From: Candidatus Nitrotoga sp. HW29
Lineage (GTDB): Bacteria; Pseudomonadota; Gammaproteobacteria; Burkholderiales; Gallionellaceae
Length of the DNA stretch: 64,000 bases
Direction: 5' to 3'
NCBI RefSeq assembly: GCF_924101635.2
Contig: NZ_CAKMAA020000055.1
Location: 1 to 64,000, forward strand
Every line of letters starts with the position of its first letter. The stretch's first letter is position 1. Below the pieces are notes generated by a model. It did no database searches. It was not told where the DNA came from and saw only the letters and a program-made list of their open reading frames with translations. The position numbers were made by a program, and so were the translations under genes. This document shows positions 30,551-41,154 of the stretch, in pieces.

Positions 30551-30984
30551 TACTCTGCAATGCTACCGCCAGCAGCTTGAATTGCAGCACGCGCACCCTT
30601 GGTAAGCAACAAACCTTGTAATTTCACGGAGCGCTTGATTTCACCAGACATCACAACCTTAACAATCCTTGCGGCAGCAGGCACAATTCCAGCTTGCTTC
30701 AATGACAGTAAATCAATCACATCAACCGCCATTTTTTCCAAGTCAGACAGACGAACCTGAGCACTATCATAACGAGTCAACGAAATAAACCCGCGCTTAG
30801 GCAAACGACGCTGCAACGGCATCTGACCGCCTTCAAAACCAACCTTATGAAAACCACCAGAACGCGATTTCTGACCTTTATGACCGCGACCACAAGTTTT
30901 TCCCAGACCGCAACCAATACCACGCCCAACGCGACGTTTAGCATGAGTAGAGCCTTCGGCAGGTTTAATTTTATTGAGTTGCAT
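30550..30984 (-). CDS. rplO: 50S ribosomal protein L15
   Basis: A 144-residue late-assembly protein of the large subunit. The glycine/arginine-rich N-terminal extension ([21 protein letters not shown], about 17-37) and [17 protein letters not shown] are diagnostic. Encoded directly before secY with a one-base overlap. Confidence 0.97.
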   Translation of the reverse strand: MQLNKIKPAEGSTHAKRRVGRGIGCGLGKTCGRGHKGQKSRSGGFHKVGFEGGQMPLQRRLPKRGFISLTRYDSAQVRLSDLEKMAVDVIDLLSLKQAGIVPAAARIVKVVMSGEIKRSVKLQGLLLTKGARAAIQAAGGSIAE

Positions 30985-31194
30985 TTATGCCTCGCACTTA
31001 ACCAAATAATAGACCTTGTGAATCATGCCCCGTACAGCTGGCGAATCTTCCACTATGACAGTATGATTTAAACGGCGCAAACCTAATCCACGTACACATG
31101 CGCGATGCGACTCTTTAGTACCGATCACGCTTTTAACCAGTGTTACGCGAAGCTTTCCCGTTGTTGCTGTTACGTTTTGCTGAATCTGTGCCAT
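30985..31194 (-). CDS. rpmD: 50S ribosomal protein L30
   Basis: A 69-residue L30, with the core [32 protein letters not shown] in outline and [10 protein letters not shown] at the end. The N-terminus is about eight residues longer than in E. coli. It abuts rplO with no gap and follows rpsE by five bases. Confidence 0.95.
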   Translation of the reverse strand: MAQIQQNVTATTGKLRVTLVKSVIGTKESHRACVRGLGLRRLNHTVIVEDSPAVRGMIHKVYYLVKCEA

Positions 31195-31199
31195 TTGAA

Positions 31200-31724
31200 T
31201 TATCCCTGAATTTCTTCTATGCTCATACCACGCTTGGCAGCAATTTCAGATGGAGAATTGATAGCCTGCAGCCCATTCAAAGTTGCGCGCACCACATTGT
31301 ATGGATTACTCGAACCAATGCATTTAGCCAAGACATTATGTACACCCACTGCCTCAAACACAGCACGCATGGCACCGCCTGCGATAATTCCAGTACCTTC
31401 CGATGCTGGCTGCATGTACACTTTTGCAGCGCCATGACGCCCAATCACCGTATGATGCAAAGTACCTTTATTCAAATTAACATTAATCATTTTTCGACGC
31501 GCTTCTTCCATCGATTTCTGCACTGCAACCGGAACCTCCTTAGACTTCCCCTTGCCCATACCTATGCGACCATCGCCATCCCCAACTACGGTTAGCGCGG
31601 CAAATCCCATAATGCGACCACCCTTCACCACTTTGGTTACACGATTGATCGAAATCATTTTCTCGATAAGACCATCACCACGATCTTCCGACTGTTGCAT
31701 TCTTCCCTGCGCTTTAGCCATCAT
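31200..31724 (-). CDS. rpsE: 30S ribosomal protein S5
   Basis: A 174-residue S5 that helps set decoding accuracy and mRNA entry. The N-terminal double-stranded RNA-binding-like domain ([34 protein letters not shown]) and the C-terminal domain (GNGVHN-like segment [20 protein letters not shown]) are intact. Confidence 0.97.
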   Translation of the reverse strand: MMAKAQGRMQQSEDRGDGLIEKMISINRVTKVVKGGRIMGFAALTVVGDGDGRIGMGKGKSKEVPVAVQKSMEEARRKMINVNLNKGTLHHTVIGRHGAAKVYMQPASEGTGIIAGGAMRAVFEAVGVHNVLAKCIGSSNPYNVVRATLNGLQAINSPSEIAAKRGMSIEEIQG

Positions 31725-31734
31725 TCACCTCAAG

Positions 31735-32091
31735 TTAGAACTTCAAGCCATGCTCACGTGCCGCAGCAGCAAGCGCCTTTACACGACCATGATACTTATA
31801 GCCGGAACGATCAAAAGCAACTTGAGCAATACCCGCATCTTTAGCTTTTTGAGCGATACGCTTCCCTACCATCATGGCAGCAGCGATATTTCCCCCATTA
31901 GCAAACTCTTTCCGCACCTCAGACTCTAAAGTTGAAGCACTTACCAGCACCTTACTGCCGCAAGCAGAAATTACCTGAGCGTAAATATGTAAATTGCTGC
32001 GACGTATTGCCAAACGAATCGATTTTTGACTAGCAATTTTTGCACGCGTTTTGCGAGCTCTGCGCTGACGCGCATCATTCTTAATAAACAT
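31735..32091 (-). CDS. rplR: 50S ribosomal protein L18
   Basis: A 118-residue L18 that binds 5S rRNA. Typical segments are [28 protein letters not shown], and [18 protein letters not shown] at the end. The start at MFIKNDARQ was chosen by family length; the frame continues four codons upstream. Confidence 0.95.
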   Translation of the reverse strand: MFIKNDARQRRARKTRAKIASQKSIRLAIRRSNLHIYAQVISACGSKVLVSASTLESEVRKEFANGGNIAAAMMVGKRIAQKAKDAGIAQVAFDRSGYKYHGRVKALAAAAREHGLKF

Positions 32092-32103
32092 TATCCGCCT
32101 CAA

Positions 32104-32637
32104 TTATTTTTTCTTAGTTTCTTTCAGTTTCACCACTTCTTCGGCATAACGAACTCCTTTACCCTTGTAAGGCTCAGGTTCGCGAAACGCGCGAATCTCA
32201 GCGGCAACCTGACCAACCTGTTGCTTATTTATGCTTTTTAGTACAACCTCCGTCTGCGTCGGCGTCGAAACTGTCACACCCACAGGTACCTTATAAACCA
32301 CAGGATGAGAAAAACCAAGAGTCAGATTAAGAGTATCACCAGTAGCTTGAGCACGATAACCAACACCAACCAAAGTCAGTTTACGCTCAAAACCTTTGGT
32401 CACCCCTAGCACCATATTAGCAATCAGCGCACGGACGGTACCTGACATAGCATCCGCTTTTGCAGATTCATTACTCGCTTTACATAACAACTCATCACCC
32501 TCATGCAACACAACAACGTTATTGCTCAGCAACTGCTTCATTGTCCCCAGCGGACCTTTAACAGAAATCTCGTTGGCAACCAACATTACTTCGATACCGG
32601 CTGGCAAAGCTATAGGATTTTTAGCAACTCTAGACAT
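32104..32637 (-). CDS. rplF: 50S ribosomal protein L6
   Basis: A 177-residue L6 made of two similar alpha/beta domains, near the sarcin-ricin loop and factor-binding site. Seen are [33 protein letters not shown], and the C-terminal [26 protein letters not shown]. Confidence 0.97.
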   Translation of the reverse strand: MSRVAKNPIALPAGIEVMLVANEISVKGPLGTMKQLLSNNVVVLHEGDELLCKASNESAKADAMSGTVRALIANMVLGVTKGFERKLTLVGVGYRAQATGDTLNLTLGFSHPVVYKVPVGVTVSTPTQTEVVLKSINKQQVGQVAAEIRAFREPEPYKGKGVRYAEEVVKLKETKKK

Positions 32638-32647
32638 AATTACCCCG

Positions 32648-33043
32648 TTACGCGACTATGCACAATACTTCACCACCAATTCCGTTGGCGCGCGCCTTGC
32701 GATCAGTCATCAACCCCCTTGAGGTAGACACAATGGCAATACCCAAACCGTTCATCACATTAGGTATATCACTGCAACCCTTATACATACGCAGACCCGG
32801 GCGACTTACGCGCTGAATCTTTTCAATTACCGGTCGCCCCGCATAATATTTCAGGCCAATTTCTAATGTAGGCTTATTATCCACGCTAGAAACATTATAC
32901 CCCTCCACATAACCTTCATCTTGCAGCAGCTGGGCAATCGCCACTTTTAACTTAGAAGAAGGCATCCTTACGTTTGATTTTTCCGCCATCTGCGCATTTC
33001 TAATACGCGTCAGCATGTCGGAGATCGGATCACTCATACTCAT
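32648..33043 (-). CDS. rpsH: 30S ribosomal protein S8
   Basis: A 131-residue S8 binding 16S helix 21. [18 protein letters not shown] at the start and [26 protein letters not shown] at the end are diagnostic. In E. coli S8 represses the spc operon through the rplX-rplE junction; no such element was examined here. Confidence 0.97.
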   Translation of the reverse strand: MSMSDPISDMLTRIRNAQMAEKSNVRMPSSKLKVAIAQLLQDEGYVEGYNVSSVDNKPTLEIGLKYYAGRPVIEKIQRVSRPGLRMYKGCSDIPNVMNGLGIAIVSTSRGLMTDRKARANGIGGEVLCIVA

Positions 33044-33053
33044 AGATTCACCC

Positions 33054-33359
33054 TTACCAGCTTGCCTTGATTACACCAGGTACTTCACCGCGCATTACAA
33101 ACTCACGTAGCTTAATTCGACCCAAACCAAACTTGCTGAAAACACCACGCGGACGCCCGGTCAATGAGCACCGATTACGCAGACGCACCGGACTAGAGTT
33201 TCTCGGAAGCGCTTGCAGCTTTTGACGGGCAACATAACGATCTTCATCACTCAATTTAACGTTAGCTATAATTGCTAACAGCTCAGCACGCTTAATAGAG
33301 TATTTCTTTACTATGTCGCGACGCTTTTGTTCGCGATTAATCACAGCTGCTTTAGCCAT
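33054..33359 (-). CDS. rpsN: 30S ribosomal protein S14
   Basis: A 101-residue S14 of the long, zinc-independent type: the Cys-x2-Cys pairs of the short form are missing. [38 protein letters not shown] and [10 protein letters not shown] are typical. It assembles late in the head of the small subunit. Confidence 0.97.
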   Translation of the reverse strand: MAKAAVINREQKRRDIVKKYSIKRAELLAIIANVKLSDEDRYVARQKLQALPRNSSPVRLRNRCSLTGRPRGVFSKFGLGRIKLREFVMRGEVPGVIKASW

Positions 33360-33366
33360 TTCACCC

Positions 33367-33906
33367 TCAATTCTTCAACGGAAATTTGAAAGCCAGTAGA
33401 AGCGCACGCGCCTCTACATCAGTTTTTGCACTGGTAGTAATAGTTATATTCATACCACGCAATGCATCAATTTTGTCGTATTCAATCTCTGGGAAGATAA
33501 TCTGCTCCTTAATACCCATATTATAATTTCCACGACCATCAAACGCCTTACCAGAGATACCTCGAAAATCACGGATACGCGGAATAGCCACGGTTACCAA
33601 ACGATCCAAAAATTCATACATGCGGGCTTTACGCAAAGTAACTTTGCATCCAACAGGATAATTTTCACGAATTTTAAAACCTGCAATAGACTTCTTAGAT
33701 TTAGTCACAACCGGCTTCTGTCCAGCAATTTTTTGCATATCGCTAACAGCATGTTCCATAACCTTCTTGTCTGCCACAGCTTCGCCCACCCCCATATTTA
33801 GAGTGATCTTTTCAATGCGAGGCACCTCCATAATGGACTTATAACCAAATTGCTTCATCAGTTCCGGAGCTACCGTATCTTTGTAAAACCCATACAGACG
33901 AGCCAT
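33367..33906 (-). CDS. rplE: 50S ribosomal protein L5
   Basis: A 179-residue L5 that binds 5S rRNA and contacts the P-site t[40 protein letters not shown] and [20 protein letters not shown] are characteristic. Confidence 0.97.
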   Translation of the reverse strand: MARLYGFYKDTVAPELMKQFGYKSIMEVPRIEKITLNMGVGEAVADKKVMEHAVSDMQKIAGQKPVVTKSKKSIAGFKIRENYPVGCKVTLRKARMYEFLDRLVTVAIPRIRDFRGISGKAFDGRGNYNMGIKEQIIFPEIEYDKIDALRGMNITITTSAKTDVEARALLLAFKFPLKN

Positions 33907-33918
33907 GCTATTTCCCCT

Positions 33919-34233
33919 TTACGCGCCAATCACTTCGCCACTCGACTTAAAGATCCGCATTTTGCGACCATCTTCAAGAACTTTAACACCAACACGATCA
34001 GCTTTTTTTGATGCCGCGTTATAAATAGCAACATTTGAGACATGGATCGATATCTCCATAGCCACGATACCACCAGTCATACCTTTTACTGGATTTGGCT
34101 TCTGATGTTTTTTAACCATGTTAACACCGCCCACCAACAAACGATCACCAAGTACTCGCAACACGCTACCACGACTACCTTTATCTTTTCCAGCTATGAC
34201 AATTACGTCATCATTTTTTTTAATTTTGCGCAT
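33919..34233 (-). CDS. rplX: 50S ribosomal protein L24
   Basis: A 104-residue assembly-initiator protein. The KOW motif [21 protein letters not shown] lies near the N-terminus, followed by [12 protein letters not shown] and the C-terminal [23 protein letters not shown]. Confidence 0.97.
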   Translation of the reverse strand: MRKIKKNDDVIVIAGKDKGSRGSVLRVLGDRLLVGGVNMVKKHQKPNPVKGMTGGIVAMEISIHVSNVAIYNAASKKADRVGVKVLEDGRKMRIFKSSGEVIGA

Positions 34234-34284
34234 AACCTTTCCTTAAACCGCTTTATATTGTTACTTAACAATATTTGTTACCAC

Positions 34285-34653
34285 TTACAAAACCTCAGGA
34301 GCCAGCGATACAATTTTCATAAATCGTTCAGTACGCAGCTCTCGCGTAACCGGACCAAAAATTCGAGTACCAATCGGCTCAAGTTTTGCATTTAGCAAAA
34401 CCGCAGCATTACCATCAAATTTTATCAAAGAGCCATCCGGACGACGCACACCCTTAGCGGTACGAACCACCACAGCGCTGTACACTTCGCCTTTTTTTAC
34501 GCGGGCACGCGGAGCAGCATCCCTTATACTAACCTTAATGACATCTCCGATGGCCGCATAGCGACACTTGGAACCACCCAACACTTTAATGCACATAACA
34601 GAGCGCGCGCCAGTATTGTCAGCCACACTTAAAACAGATTGCATTTGTATCAT
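34285..34653 (-). CDS. rplN: 50S ribosomal protein L14
   Basis: A 122-residue L14, a core large-subunit protein at the subunit interface. [27 protein letters not shown] and [27 protein letters not shown] are diagnostic. It is the first gene of the spc group and has its own promoter upstream. Confidence 0.98.
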   Translation of the reverse strand: MIQMQSVLSVADNTGARSVMCIKVLGGSKCRYAAIGDVIKVSIRDAAPRARVKKGEVYSAVVVRTAKGVRRPDGSLIKFDGNAAVLLNAKLEPIGTRIFGPVTRELRTERFMKIVSLAPEVL

Positions 34654-34753
34654 TATCTATACTCCAACTTTATCCGCATAAAAGCGACCAGTCTTGGAAC
34701 CCGCTTGGGGTTAGGTTACTACAAACTTCTGCAGCAATGAAACGAAGCTTTGT

Positions 34754-34782
34754 AGTATACATTGAACCACCGATTAACACAA
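34754..34782 (-). promoter_or_regulatory. spc operon promoter (before rplN)
   Basis: Minus strand TTGTGT (34777-34782), 17 bases, TATACT (34754-34759), in the 169-base gap between rpsQ and rplN. The E. coli spc promoter also lies before rplN. An inverted repeat (34717-34729 and 34744-34757, one bulged base) covers the -10 box and start site. Confidence 0.75.
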
Positions 34783-34822
34783 GCACTAAATAAAACTTAG
34801 CGTTCTATGAGCAAAATAGAAG

Positions 34823-35086
34823 TTAAACAGCTTGAGATTTTTCGACTAGCTTAGCCACACGCCAACTCTTGGTCTTAGCTAGCGGACGGCATTCCTCTAT
34901 TGAAACCAAATCACCCTGATGAAATTCATTATTCTCATCATGAGCATGATATTTTTTCGACACACGCATTACCTTACCTAAAAGAGAGTGCTTAACCTTA
35001 CGCTCTACTAGTACGGTTACAGTTTTATCCATCTTATCACTTACAACCATGCCCACCAGCGTTCGTTTTAAATTTGTTGCACTCAT
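34823..35086 (-). CDS. rpsQ: 30S ribosomal protein S17
   Basis: An 87-residue OB-fold protein that binds 16S rRNA early in assembly. [26 protein letters not shown] at the N-terminus and [23 protein letters not shown] are typical. It is the last gene of the S10 group and starts on the last base of rpmC. Confidence 0.97.
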   Translation of the reverse strand: MSATNLKRTLVGMVVSDKMDKTVTVLVERKVKHSLLGKVMRVSKKYHAHDENNEFHQGDLVSIEECRPLAKTKSWRVAKLVEKSQAV

Positions 35087-35277
35087 TATTGTGCACCCTT
35101 TTCTGTCAATATAGTTTTCACGCGAGCAATGTCGCGGCGCATCTTAAGAAGCTGGCTATTATTACTTAGTTGCTGTGTTGCTGCCTGCATGCGCAAGCCA
35201 AATTGGGCTTTAGTCAAAGACAGCAATTCCTTATCCAAATCTGGAACGGATTTCATTCTTAATTCATTCGCCTTCAT
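35086..35277 (-). CDS. rpmC: 50S ribosomal protein L29
   Basis: A 63-residue two-helix protein near the exit tunnel that contributes to trigger factor and SRP binding. [19 protein letters not shown] and the [10 protein letters not shown]-like segment [15 protein letters not shown] are diagnostic. Confidence 0.96.
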   Translation of the reverse strand: MKANELRMKSVPDLDKELLSLTKAQFGLRMQAATQQLSNNSQLLKMRRDIARVKTILTEKGAQ

Positions 35278-35279
35278 AA

Positions 35280-35696
35280 CTACGCTCCCACCTGTCTAAT
35301 TACAAATGTCGTGGCAATAGGCAACTTAGCCGAAGCTAAACGGAAAGCCTCACGCGCTATTAACTCCTCCACACCATCCATTTCATACAACATCTTGCCA
35401 GGCTGAATTTCAGCAACATAATACTCCGGGTTACCCTTACCATTACCCATACGCACTTCAGCGGGTTTTTGCGAAATAGGCTTGTCCGGGAAAATACGAA
35501 TCCAAATACGACCACCACGCTTAATGTGGCGAGTCATGGCGCGCCGCGCCGCTTCAATCTGACGTGCCGTTAAACGACCACGGGCTACAGCCTTGAGGCC
35601 AAATTCACCAAAGCTAACTTTATTACCTCGTGTCGCGATACCGGTATTACGCCCTTTTTGCTCCTTGCGATACTTTCTTCTAGCTGGCTGTAGCAT
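35280..35696 (-). CDS. rplP: 50S ribosomal protein L16
   Basis: A 138-residue protein next to the A site and peptidyl transferase centre. [46 protein letters not shown] and [15 protein letters not shown] are diagnostic. Its first 17 bases overlap the end of rpsC, so translation is probably coupled. Confidence 0.98.
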   Translation of the reverse strand: MLQPARRKYRKEQKGRNTGIATRGNKVSFGEFGLKAVARGRLTARQIEAARRAMTRHIKRGGRIWIRIFPDKPISQKPAEVRMGNGKGNPEYYVAEIQPGKMLYEMDGVEELIAREAFRLASAKLPIATTFVIRQVGA

Positions 35697-36399
35697 GTTT
35701 TGCTCCCGACTTTCTTACTCTTTCTCTTTTCTCAGGTTCAGATGCTATCGGCGCAGACACTTCCTCTACACCAGTATGATCGCCTTTATAAACCCATACC
35801 TTGACGCCGATAATACCATAAGTGGTTTTAGCTTCGGCAGTACCATAGTCAATACTAGCACGTAGCGTATGCAGTGGCACACGCCCTTCGCGATACCATT
35901 CCGTACGCGCAATTTCGATTCCATTAAGACGGCCCGCACTCATAATTTTAATACCTTGAGCACCCAAACGCATAGCGTTTTGCATAGCCCGTTTCATAGC
36001 CCGGCGGAACATAATGCGCTTTTCCAACTGCGAGGTAATACTTTCCGCAATCAACTGAGCATCAGTTTCAGGCTTCCGCACCTCTTCAATATTTAATGCA
36101 ACATCGGGCAATCCCATACGCTTTCTCAGCTCGGCCCGCAGAGCTTCAATATCCTCACCCTTCTTGCCAATCACAATACCAGGGCGAGCAGTATAAATTG
36201 TTATTTTGGCGTTTTTAGCTGGCCGCTCAATGACTATCTTAGACACACCCGCACCAAAAAGCTTTTTTTTCAGATAATTGCGCACCTCAATATCTTTCAG
36301 CAACATTCCGGAAAAATTCTTGCTGTTAGCATACCATTTCGAAGTCCAGTTTTTCTGCACACTCAATCGAAAACCAATTGGATGAATTTTCTGTCCCAT
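35680..36399 (-). CDS. rpsC: 30S ribosomal protein S3
   Basis: A 239-residue S3 at the mRNA entry channel. [18 protein letters not shown] at the start, a type II KH domain with the GxxG loop in [17 protein letters not shown] (about 63-79), and [17 protein letters not shown] in the C-terminal domain are all present. The tail is basic. Confidence 0.98.
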   Translation of the reverse strand: MGQKIHPIGFRLSVQKNWTSKWYANSKNFSGMLLKDIEVRNYLKKKLFGAGVSKIVIERPAKNAKITIYTARPGIVIGKKGEDIEALRAELRKRMGLPDVALNIEEVRKPETDAQLIAESITSQLEKRIMFRRAMKRAMQNAMRLGAQGIKIMSAGRLNGIEIARTEWYREGRVPLHTLRASIDYGTAEAKTTYGIIGVKVWVYKGDHTGVEEVSAPIASEPEKRERVRKSGAKHATAS

Positions 36400-36405
36400 A
36401 TCTAC

Positions 36406-36738
36406 TTAACCTCCAACGATAATCGTAATGTGACAAGTCTGTTTTTCGATGCTATTACCTCGCCCCTTGGCACGAGCCGACGTCCTTTTTAGCGAAGCTC
36501 CTTTATCTACATAGATAGTAGCAACCTTCAGATCATCAATATCAGCACCATCATTATGCTCAGCATTGGCGATTGCGGACTCCAAACCTTTCTTAATAAT
36601 TACAGCTGCTTTTTTTGGGCTAAAAGCTAAAGTATTTAATGCCTGACTAACTGGCAAACCCCGAATCTGATCGGCCACTAAACGACCCTTCTGAGCCGAC
36701 AAGCGAACACCTTTTACTACTGCGATTGTGTTCATCAT
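36406..36738 (-). CDS. rplV: 50S ribosomal protein L22
   Basis: A 110-residue protein whose beta-hairpin lines the exit tunnel, the macrolide-sensitive constriction. [36 protein letters not shown] and the hairpin [20 protein letters not shown] show no obvious tunnel-loop insertion or deletion. Confidence 0.97.
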   Translation of the reverse strand: MMNTIAVVKGVRLSAQKGRLVADQIRGLPVSQALNTLAFSPKKAAVIIKKGLESAIANAEHNDGADIDDLKVATIYVDKGASLKRTSARAKGRGNSIEKQTCHITIIVGG

Positions 36739-36744
36739 ACCTCC

Positions 36745-37029
36745 CTATTTTTTCTTGACCACTGCTTTTTTGTCAGCAGCATGCCCCTTGAAAGTGCGAG
36801 TAAGTGAAAATTCACCAAGCTTGTGGCCAACCATATTCTCAGAAATATACACAGGGATATGCTGCTTGCCATTATGCACAGCAATGGTTAGACCGACGAA
36901 TTCGGGCAATACTGTAGACCGCCGTGACCAAGTTTTCACTGGTCGCTTATCATTACTGACACGCACAGTTTCAATTTTTTTTACTAAATAAGCATCGACA
37001 AATGGACCTTTTTTAATGGAACGTGCCAT
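36745..37029 (-). CDS. rpsS: 30S ribosomal protein S19
   Basis: A 94-residue head protein that works with S13. [43 protein letters not shown] and [19 protein letters not shown] are diagnostic. Confidence 0.98.
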   Translation of the reverse strand: MARSIKKGPFVDAYLVKKIETVRVSNDKRPVKTWSRRSTVLPEFVGLTIAVHNGKQHIPVYISENMVGHKLGEFSLTRTFKGHAADKKAVVKKK

Positions 37030-37041
37030 AATTTTTACCCC

Positions 37042-37869
37042 TTAAGTCTGAAAGCGACGACGTACTATCATGCCGTTAGTGCGCTTGTTACGACGCGTAC
37101 GAAAACCCTTGGCTGGCACACCCCACGGACTGACCGGATTACGACCAGCAGCAGTCTTTCCTTCTCCACCCCCATGCGGATGATCAACCGGGTTCATCGC
37201 CACACCACGTACAGTCGGACGCACTCCACGCCAACGCATCGCACCAGCCTTACCGATCGAGCGCAGACTGTGCTCCGCATTGCCAACTTCGCCTATAGTC
37301 GCCTTACAATCCACATGCACCTTACGAATTTCACCCGAACGCAAACGTAATTGTGCATACCCACCCTCGCGCGCCAACAATTGCACTGAAGTACCAGCCG
37401 AACGCGCCAACTGCGCACCTTTACCTGGCATCATTTCAATGCAGTGTATAGTCGAACCTACCGGAATGTTACGCAACGGCAAGGCATTACCCGCCTTAAT
37501 TGGCGCTTCTGAACCGCTTATTAACTGCGTGCCCACCGCTACACCCTTAGGCGCAATAATGTAACGGCGTTCACCATCAGCGTAGCATAAGAGCGCCACA
37601 TGCGCGCTACGATTCGGGTCATATTCCAAATGCTCAACAATAGCAGAAACACTATCTTTATCACGCTTAAAATCAACTATGCGATAATTTTTTTTATGCC
37701 CACCACCCATATGTCGGACAGTGATATGCCCATTATGGTTACGACCAGCCGTTCTGTTCTTTTTTTCCAGCAACGGCGCATGAGGCTTCCCCTTATGCAA
37801 GTCACTATTAACCACACGTACAACAGCGCGTCGCCCCGGAGAACTTGGTTTTAGTTTGATCAGTGCCAT
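37042..37869 (-). CDS. rplB: 50S ribosomal protein L2
   Basis: A 275-residue L2, needed for subunit association and peptidyl transfer. [22 protein letters not shown] near the N-terminus, an SH3/OB-fold pair in the middle, and the C-terminal [17 protein letters not shown] with the key His are intact. Confidence 0.98.
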   Translation of the reverse strand: MALIKLKPSSPGRRAVVRVVNSDLHKGKPHAPLLEKKNRTAGRNHNGHITVRHMGGGHKKNYRIVDFKRDKDSVSAIVEHLEYDPNRSAHVALLCYADGERRYIIAPKGVAVGTQLISGSEAPIKAGNALPLRNIPVGSTIHCIEMMPGKGAQLARSAGTSVQLLAREGGYAQLRLRSGEIRKVHVDCKATIGEVGNAEHSLRSIGKAGAMRWRGVRPTVRGVAMNPVDHPHGGGEGKTAAGRNPVSPWGVPAKGFRTRRNKRTNGMIVRRRFQT

Positions 37870-37871
37870 AA

Positions 37872-38189
37872 TTATCCTTGCTCACTCTCAGAAAAATTGA
37901 TTTTCTGACCAGGCGCGAGACATACATATGCCTTCTTCCAATCTTTACGCCGGCCCATGAATTTGCCAAAACGCTTTTGCTTACCTTTAACAAGGGCAAC
38001 CTGAACGCTTTCAACATCCACCTTGAACATCAATTCGACAGCAGCTTTAATCTCCGGCTTCGTAGCACTAGAATCCACCCGAAAAATTACTTGCGCGTAT
38101 TTATCAGCCACATATGTAGCTTTTTCAGATATTTGCGGAGCTTGCAATACGTTCATCAAGCGCTCCTGGCTGAACCTTTGGTTACTCAT
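37872..38189 (-). CDS. rplW: 50S ribosomal protein L23
   Basis: A 105-residue protein at the exit tunnel that docks trigger factor. [21 protein letters not shown] and VEVMFKV-like [26 protein letters not shown] are typical. It overlaps the end of rplD by four bases (ATGA). Confidence 0.97.
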   Translation of the reverse strand: MSNQRFSQERLMNVLQAPQISEKATYVADKYAQVIFRVDSSATKPEIKAAVELMFKVDVESVQVALVKGKQKRFGKFMGRRKDWKKAYVCLAPGQKINFSESEQG

Positions 38190-38812
38190 GCCAGTATCTC
38201 CTCAATTTTCTTCATAGCATCAAGCGTCACAAGCACTTTTGGAAAACGCACCAAGCTCACTGGATCCGCTAAATGAGCCTCCAACACAAGTACATTTGGC
38301 AAATTACGCGAAGCCAGATATAAATTATCATCAATATCATTAACAATAATCAGCACACGGCTCGAATCAAATCCCATACCCACCATTTTCTGTGCCAACA
38401 ACTTTGTTTTTGGCGCCTCAAGCGTCAGATTATCCACTACCGTCAAACGACTCTCACGTACCAACTGTGAAAAAATAGAGGCCAATCCAGCGCGATACAT
38501 CTTACGGTTAACTTTTTGAGTAAAATTTTCGTCTGGATTATTCGGAAAAATTTTACCGCCACCACGCCACAATGGACTAGATGCCATACCAGCACGTGCA
38601 CGCCCCGTCCCCTTTTGAGCCCAAGGCTTACGCGTACTCTTCGCAATTTCACTACGACCCTTTTGCTTGCCATTTCCAGAACGTGCATTGGCTTGATATG
38701 CGATCACAACCTGGTGGATCAGCGCCTCGTTATATTCGCGACCAAACAACTCATCGGAAGCCGACATACTAGCGCTTACCAGACCTTTACCATCAATAAC
38801 TTTAAGTTCCAT
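38186..38812 (-). CDS. rplD: 50S ribosomal protein L4
   Basis: A 208-residue L4, a primary 23S rRNA-binding protein with a long loop in the exit tunnel ([25 protein letters not shown] in outline, about 63-87). In E. coli L4 also regulates the S10 operon by attenuation; an equivalent leader was not recognised upstream of rpsJ here. It starts on the last base of rplC. Confidence 0.97.
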   Translation of the reverse strand: MELKVIDGKGLVSASMSASDELFGREYNEALIHQVVIAYQANARSGNGKQKGRSEIAKSTRKPWAQKGTGRARAGMASSPLWRGGGKIFPNNPDENFTQKVNRKMYRAGLASIFSQLVRESRLTVVDNLTLEAPKTKLLAQKMVGMGFDSSRVLIIVNDIDDNLYLASRNLPNVLVLEAHLADPVSLVRFPKVLVTLDAMKKIEEILA

Positions 38813-39456
38813 TATGCACCTACCTTTATTGCTGGGCGTACAACAACCCCCCCCCCTTTTGAACCAGGAACCGCACCCATTACCAACAACAACTGACGAT
38901 CCATGTCAATACGGACTATTTTAAGGTTTTGCACGGTACGCTGCACATCGCCCAAATGCCCAGACATACGCTTACCCGGAAACACACGACCCGGATCTTG
39001 CGCCATACCAATAGAGCCAGGCACATTGTGAGATTTTGAATTACCATGTGTGGCACGGCCGGAATTAAAATGATAACGCTTAATTACGCCACTAAAACCC
39101 TTACCAAGAGTAACACCAGTCACATCCACCTTCTGACCAACCTTAAATAAATCCACACTCAGCGTACCGCCCGCTTGCAGACCACTTAATTCATCAGGGC
39201 TAGCAACAAATTCTTTTTGTACACTACCCGCGACCACGCCCGCTTTAGCATAATGACCTGCCGCCGCCTTTGTAACACGACTTGCACGTCGCACACCAAA
39301 CGCAACTTGCACTGCGCTATAGCCATCAATATTCAAGGTTTTAATTTGGGTAATACGATTATTGGACACGTCCAACACTGTCACCGGCAAAGAAACTCCA
39401 TCATCGGTAAAAATGCGGGTCATGCCAATCTTTCGACCGACAAGTCCTAAACTCAT
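38812..39456 (-). CDS. rplC: 50S ribosomal protein L3
   Basis: A 214-residue L3 near the peptidyl transferase centre. [18 protein letters not shown] at the start, [22 protein letters not shown] with the methylation-site region, and [14 protein letters not shown] are present. Close to the C-terminus the coding strand has a run of ten G encoding Lys-Gly-Gly-Gly-Val, a slippage-prone tract; the frame is intact as sequenced. Confidence 0.97.
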   Translation of the reverse strand: MSLGLVGRKIGMTRIFTDDGVSLPVTVLDVSNNRITQIKTLNIDGYSAVQVAFGVRRASRVTKAAAGHYAKAGVVAGSVQKEFVASPDELSGLQAGGTLSVDLFKVGQKVDVTGVTLGKGFSGVIKRYHFNSGRATHGNSKSHNVPGSIGMAQDPGRVFPGKRMSGHLGDVQRTVQNLKIVRIDMDRQLLLVMGAVPGSKGGGVVVRPAIKVGA

Positions 39457-39512
39457 TTTTATATCCTTCTTAAGGGGCTGACTACAATTGGCCAGCCGAT
39501 CACTTACTACAA

Positions 39513-39824
39513 CTACTGCAATTTAATTACAACATCCACGCCCGCAGGCAAATCCAATTTCATTAAAGCATCTACAGTTTTCTCGGTTGGATCAACAATA
39601 TCTAACATACGTAGATGCGTACGGATCTCAAATTGATCGCGCGAGGTCTTATTAACGTGCGGAGAACGCAACACATCAAAACGCTCTATCTTAGTAGGCA
39701 AGGGAACCGGTCCTTTTACCACCGCCCCGGTACGCTTCGCAGTATCCACAATACGAGACGCGGACTGATCAATCAGACGATAATCAAATGCTTTTAGACG
39801 TATACGAATATTCTGACTTTTCAT
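39513..39824 (-). CDS. rpsJ: 30S ribosomal protein S10
   Basis: A 103-residue head protein that also acts as NusE in antitermination. [29 protein letters not shown] in outline and [21 protein letters not shown] are diagnostic. The 90-base gap to tuf holds a TATAAT on the minus strand (39879-39884) without a strong -35 box, so transcription may continue from the str genes. Confidence 0.98.
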   Translation of the reverse strand: MKSQNIRIRLKAFDYRLIDQSASRIVDTAKRTGAVVKGPVPLPTKIERFDVLRSPHVNKTSRDQFEIRTHLRMLDIVDPTEKTVDALMKLDLPAGVDVVIKLQ

Positions 39825-39914
39825 AATTTTTTATTCTACAGTTAAGCAGCCATTGCGCAATAGCGCGGTTAACCTACTATTATATGATGAACTTGTGCTT
39901 GATTGCACGTATTA

Positions 39915-41105
39915 TTACTCGATCACCTTGGCCACCACACCGGCACCGACGGTGCGACCGCCTTCACGTATCGCAAAACGCAGACCCTCTTCCATCGCGA
40001 TCGGGGCTATCAAGCTCACCGTCACCGACACATTGTCTCCCGGCATCACCATTTCAGTGCCAGCCGGCAGTTCAACTGCGCCCGTCACATCGGTAGTTCT
40101 AAAATAGAATTGCGGACGATAACCCTGGAAAAACGGGGTGTGACGACCCCCCTCATCTTTACTAAGAACGTAAATTTCAGCCGTAAACTTGGTATGCGGG
40201 GTGATAGAACCCGGTTTAGCCAGAACTTGGCCACGCTCAACTTCTTCACGTTTGGTGCCACGCAACAGGATTCCAACGTTATCACCAGCCTGACCTTGAT
40301 CAAGTAGCTTACGGAACATTTCCACGCCGGTGCAGATGGTTTTAATTGTGGGCTTGAGGCCGACAATTTCAATTTCCTCGCCTACCTTGATGACACCACG
40401 TTCCACCCGGCCCGTTACCACAGTACCGCGACCAGAAATGGAGAAAACATCTTCAACGGGCATCAGGAAGGTGCCGTCCATGACGCGCATAGGTTGCGGT
40501 ATATAGGCATCCAGTGCTTCGGCCAGACGATAAATGGAAGGCTCGCCAATTTCGGACTGATCACCTTGCAAAGCCTTAAGTGCACTCCCAACAATGATCG
40601 GCGTATCGTCACCTGGAAAGTCGTATTTGGTAAGAAGTTCGCGCACTTCCATTTCAACCAACTCAAGCAGCTCAGGGTCATCCACCATGTCAGCCTTATT
40701 CATGTAGACGATGATGTAGGGCACACCCACTTGACGCGCCAACAGGATATGCTCCCGCGTTTGCGGCATAGGACCATCGGCGGCAGATACTACCAAGATA
40801 GCGCCATCCATCTGTGCAGCACCCGTAATCATGTTTTTAATGTAATCCGCATGACCCGGGCAGTCTACGTGGGCGTAATGCCGACCAGACGTCTCATACT
40901 CTACGTGAGCGGTGTTTATGGTAATGCCGCGCGCCTTCTCTTCCGGCGCCGCGTCAATCTGGTCATAGGCTTTAGCCTCACCGCCAAATTTCTTGGACAG
41001 CACTGTCGTAATCGCCGCAGTCAGGGTGGTCTTGCCATGATCAACGTGACCAATCGTGCCTACATTGATGTGCGGCTTGCTACGCTCAAATTTACTCTTT
41101 GCCAT
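39915..41105 (-). CDS. tuf: Elongation factor Tu (copy 1, in the str operon)
   Basis: A 396-residue GTPase that delivers aminoacyl-tRNA to the ribosome. G motifs are [14 protein letters not shown] (19-32), [12 protein letters not shown] and NKADMVDD, and domains 2 and 3 follow with [13 protein letters not shown] and [13 protein letters not shown]. The protein is identical to the second copy at 56419-57609; this copy ends in TAA, the other in TAG. It follows fusA, as in classic str operons. Confidence 0.98.
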   Translation of the reverse strand: MAKSKFERSKPHINVGTIGHVDHGKTTLTAAITTVLSKKFGGEAKAYDQIDAAPEEKARGITINTAHVEYETSGRHYAHVDCPGHADYIKNMITGAAQMDGAILVVSAADGPMPQTREHILLARQVGVPYIIVYMNKADMVDDPELLELVEMEVRELLTKYDFPGDDTPIIVGSALKALQGDQSEIGEPSIYRLAEALDAYIPQPMRVMDGTFLMPVEDVFSISGRGTVVTGRVERGVIKVGEEIEIVGLKPTIKTICTGVEMFRKLLDQGQAGDNVGILLRGTKREEVERGQVLAKPGSITPHTKFTAEIYVLSKDEGGRHTPFFQGYRPQFYFRTTDVTGAVELPAGTEMVMPGDNVSVTVSLIAPIAMEEGLRFAIREGGRTVGAGVVAKVIE

Positions 41106-41154
41106 GATTTAAAGTTCCTTGATTTATTTTAACGGTCCATGAGTTATCTTAAAG

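Noticed and set aside
40494-41132. 212-codon frame opposite tuf, repeated opposite the second tuf
   Set aside because: Both copies exist only because the tuf genes are identical; antisense shadow.
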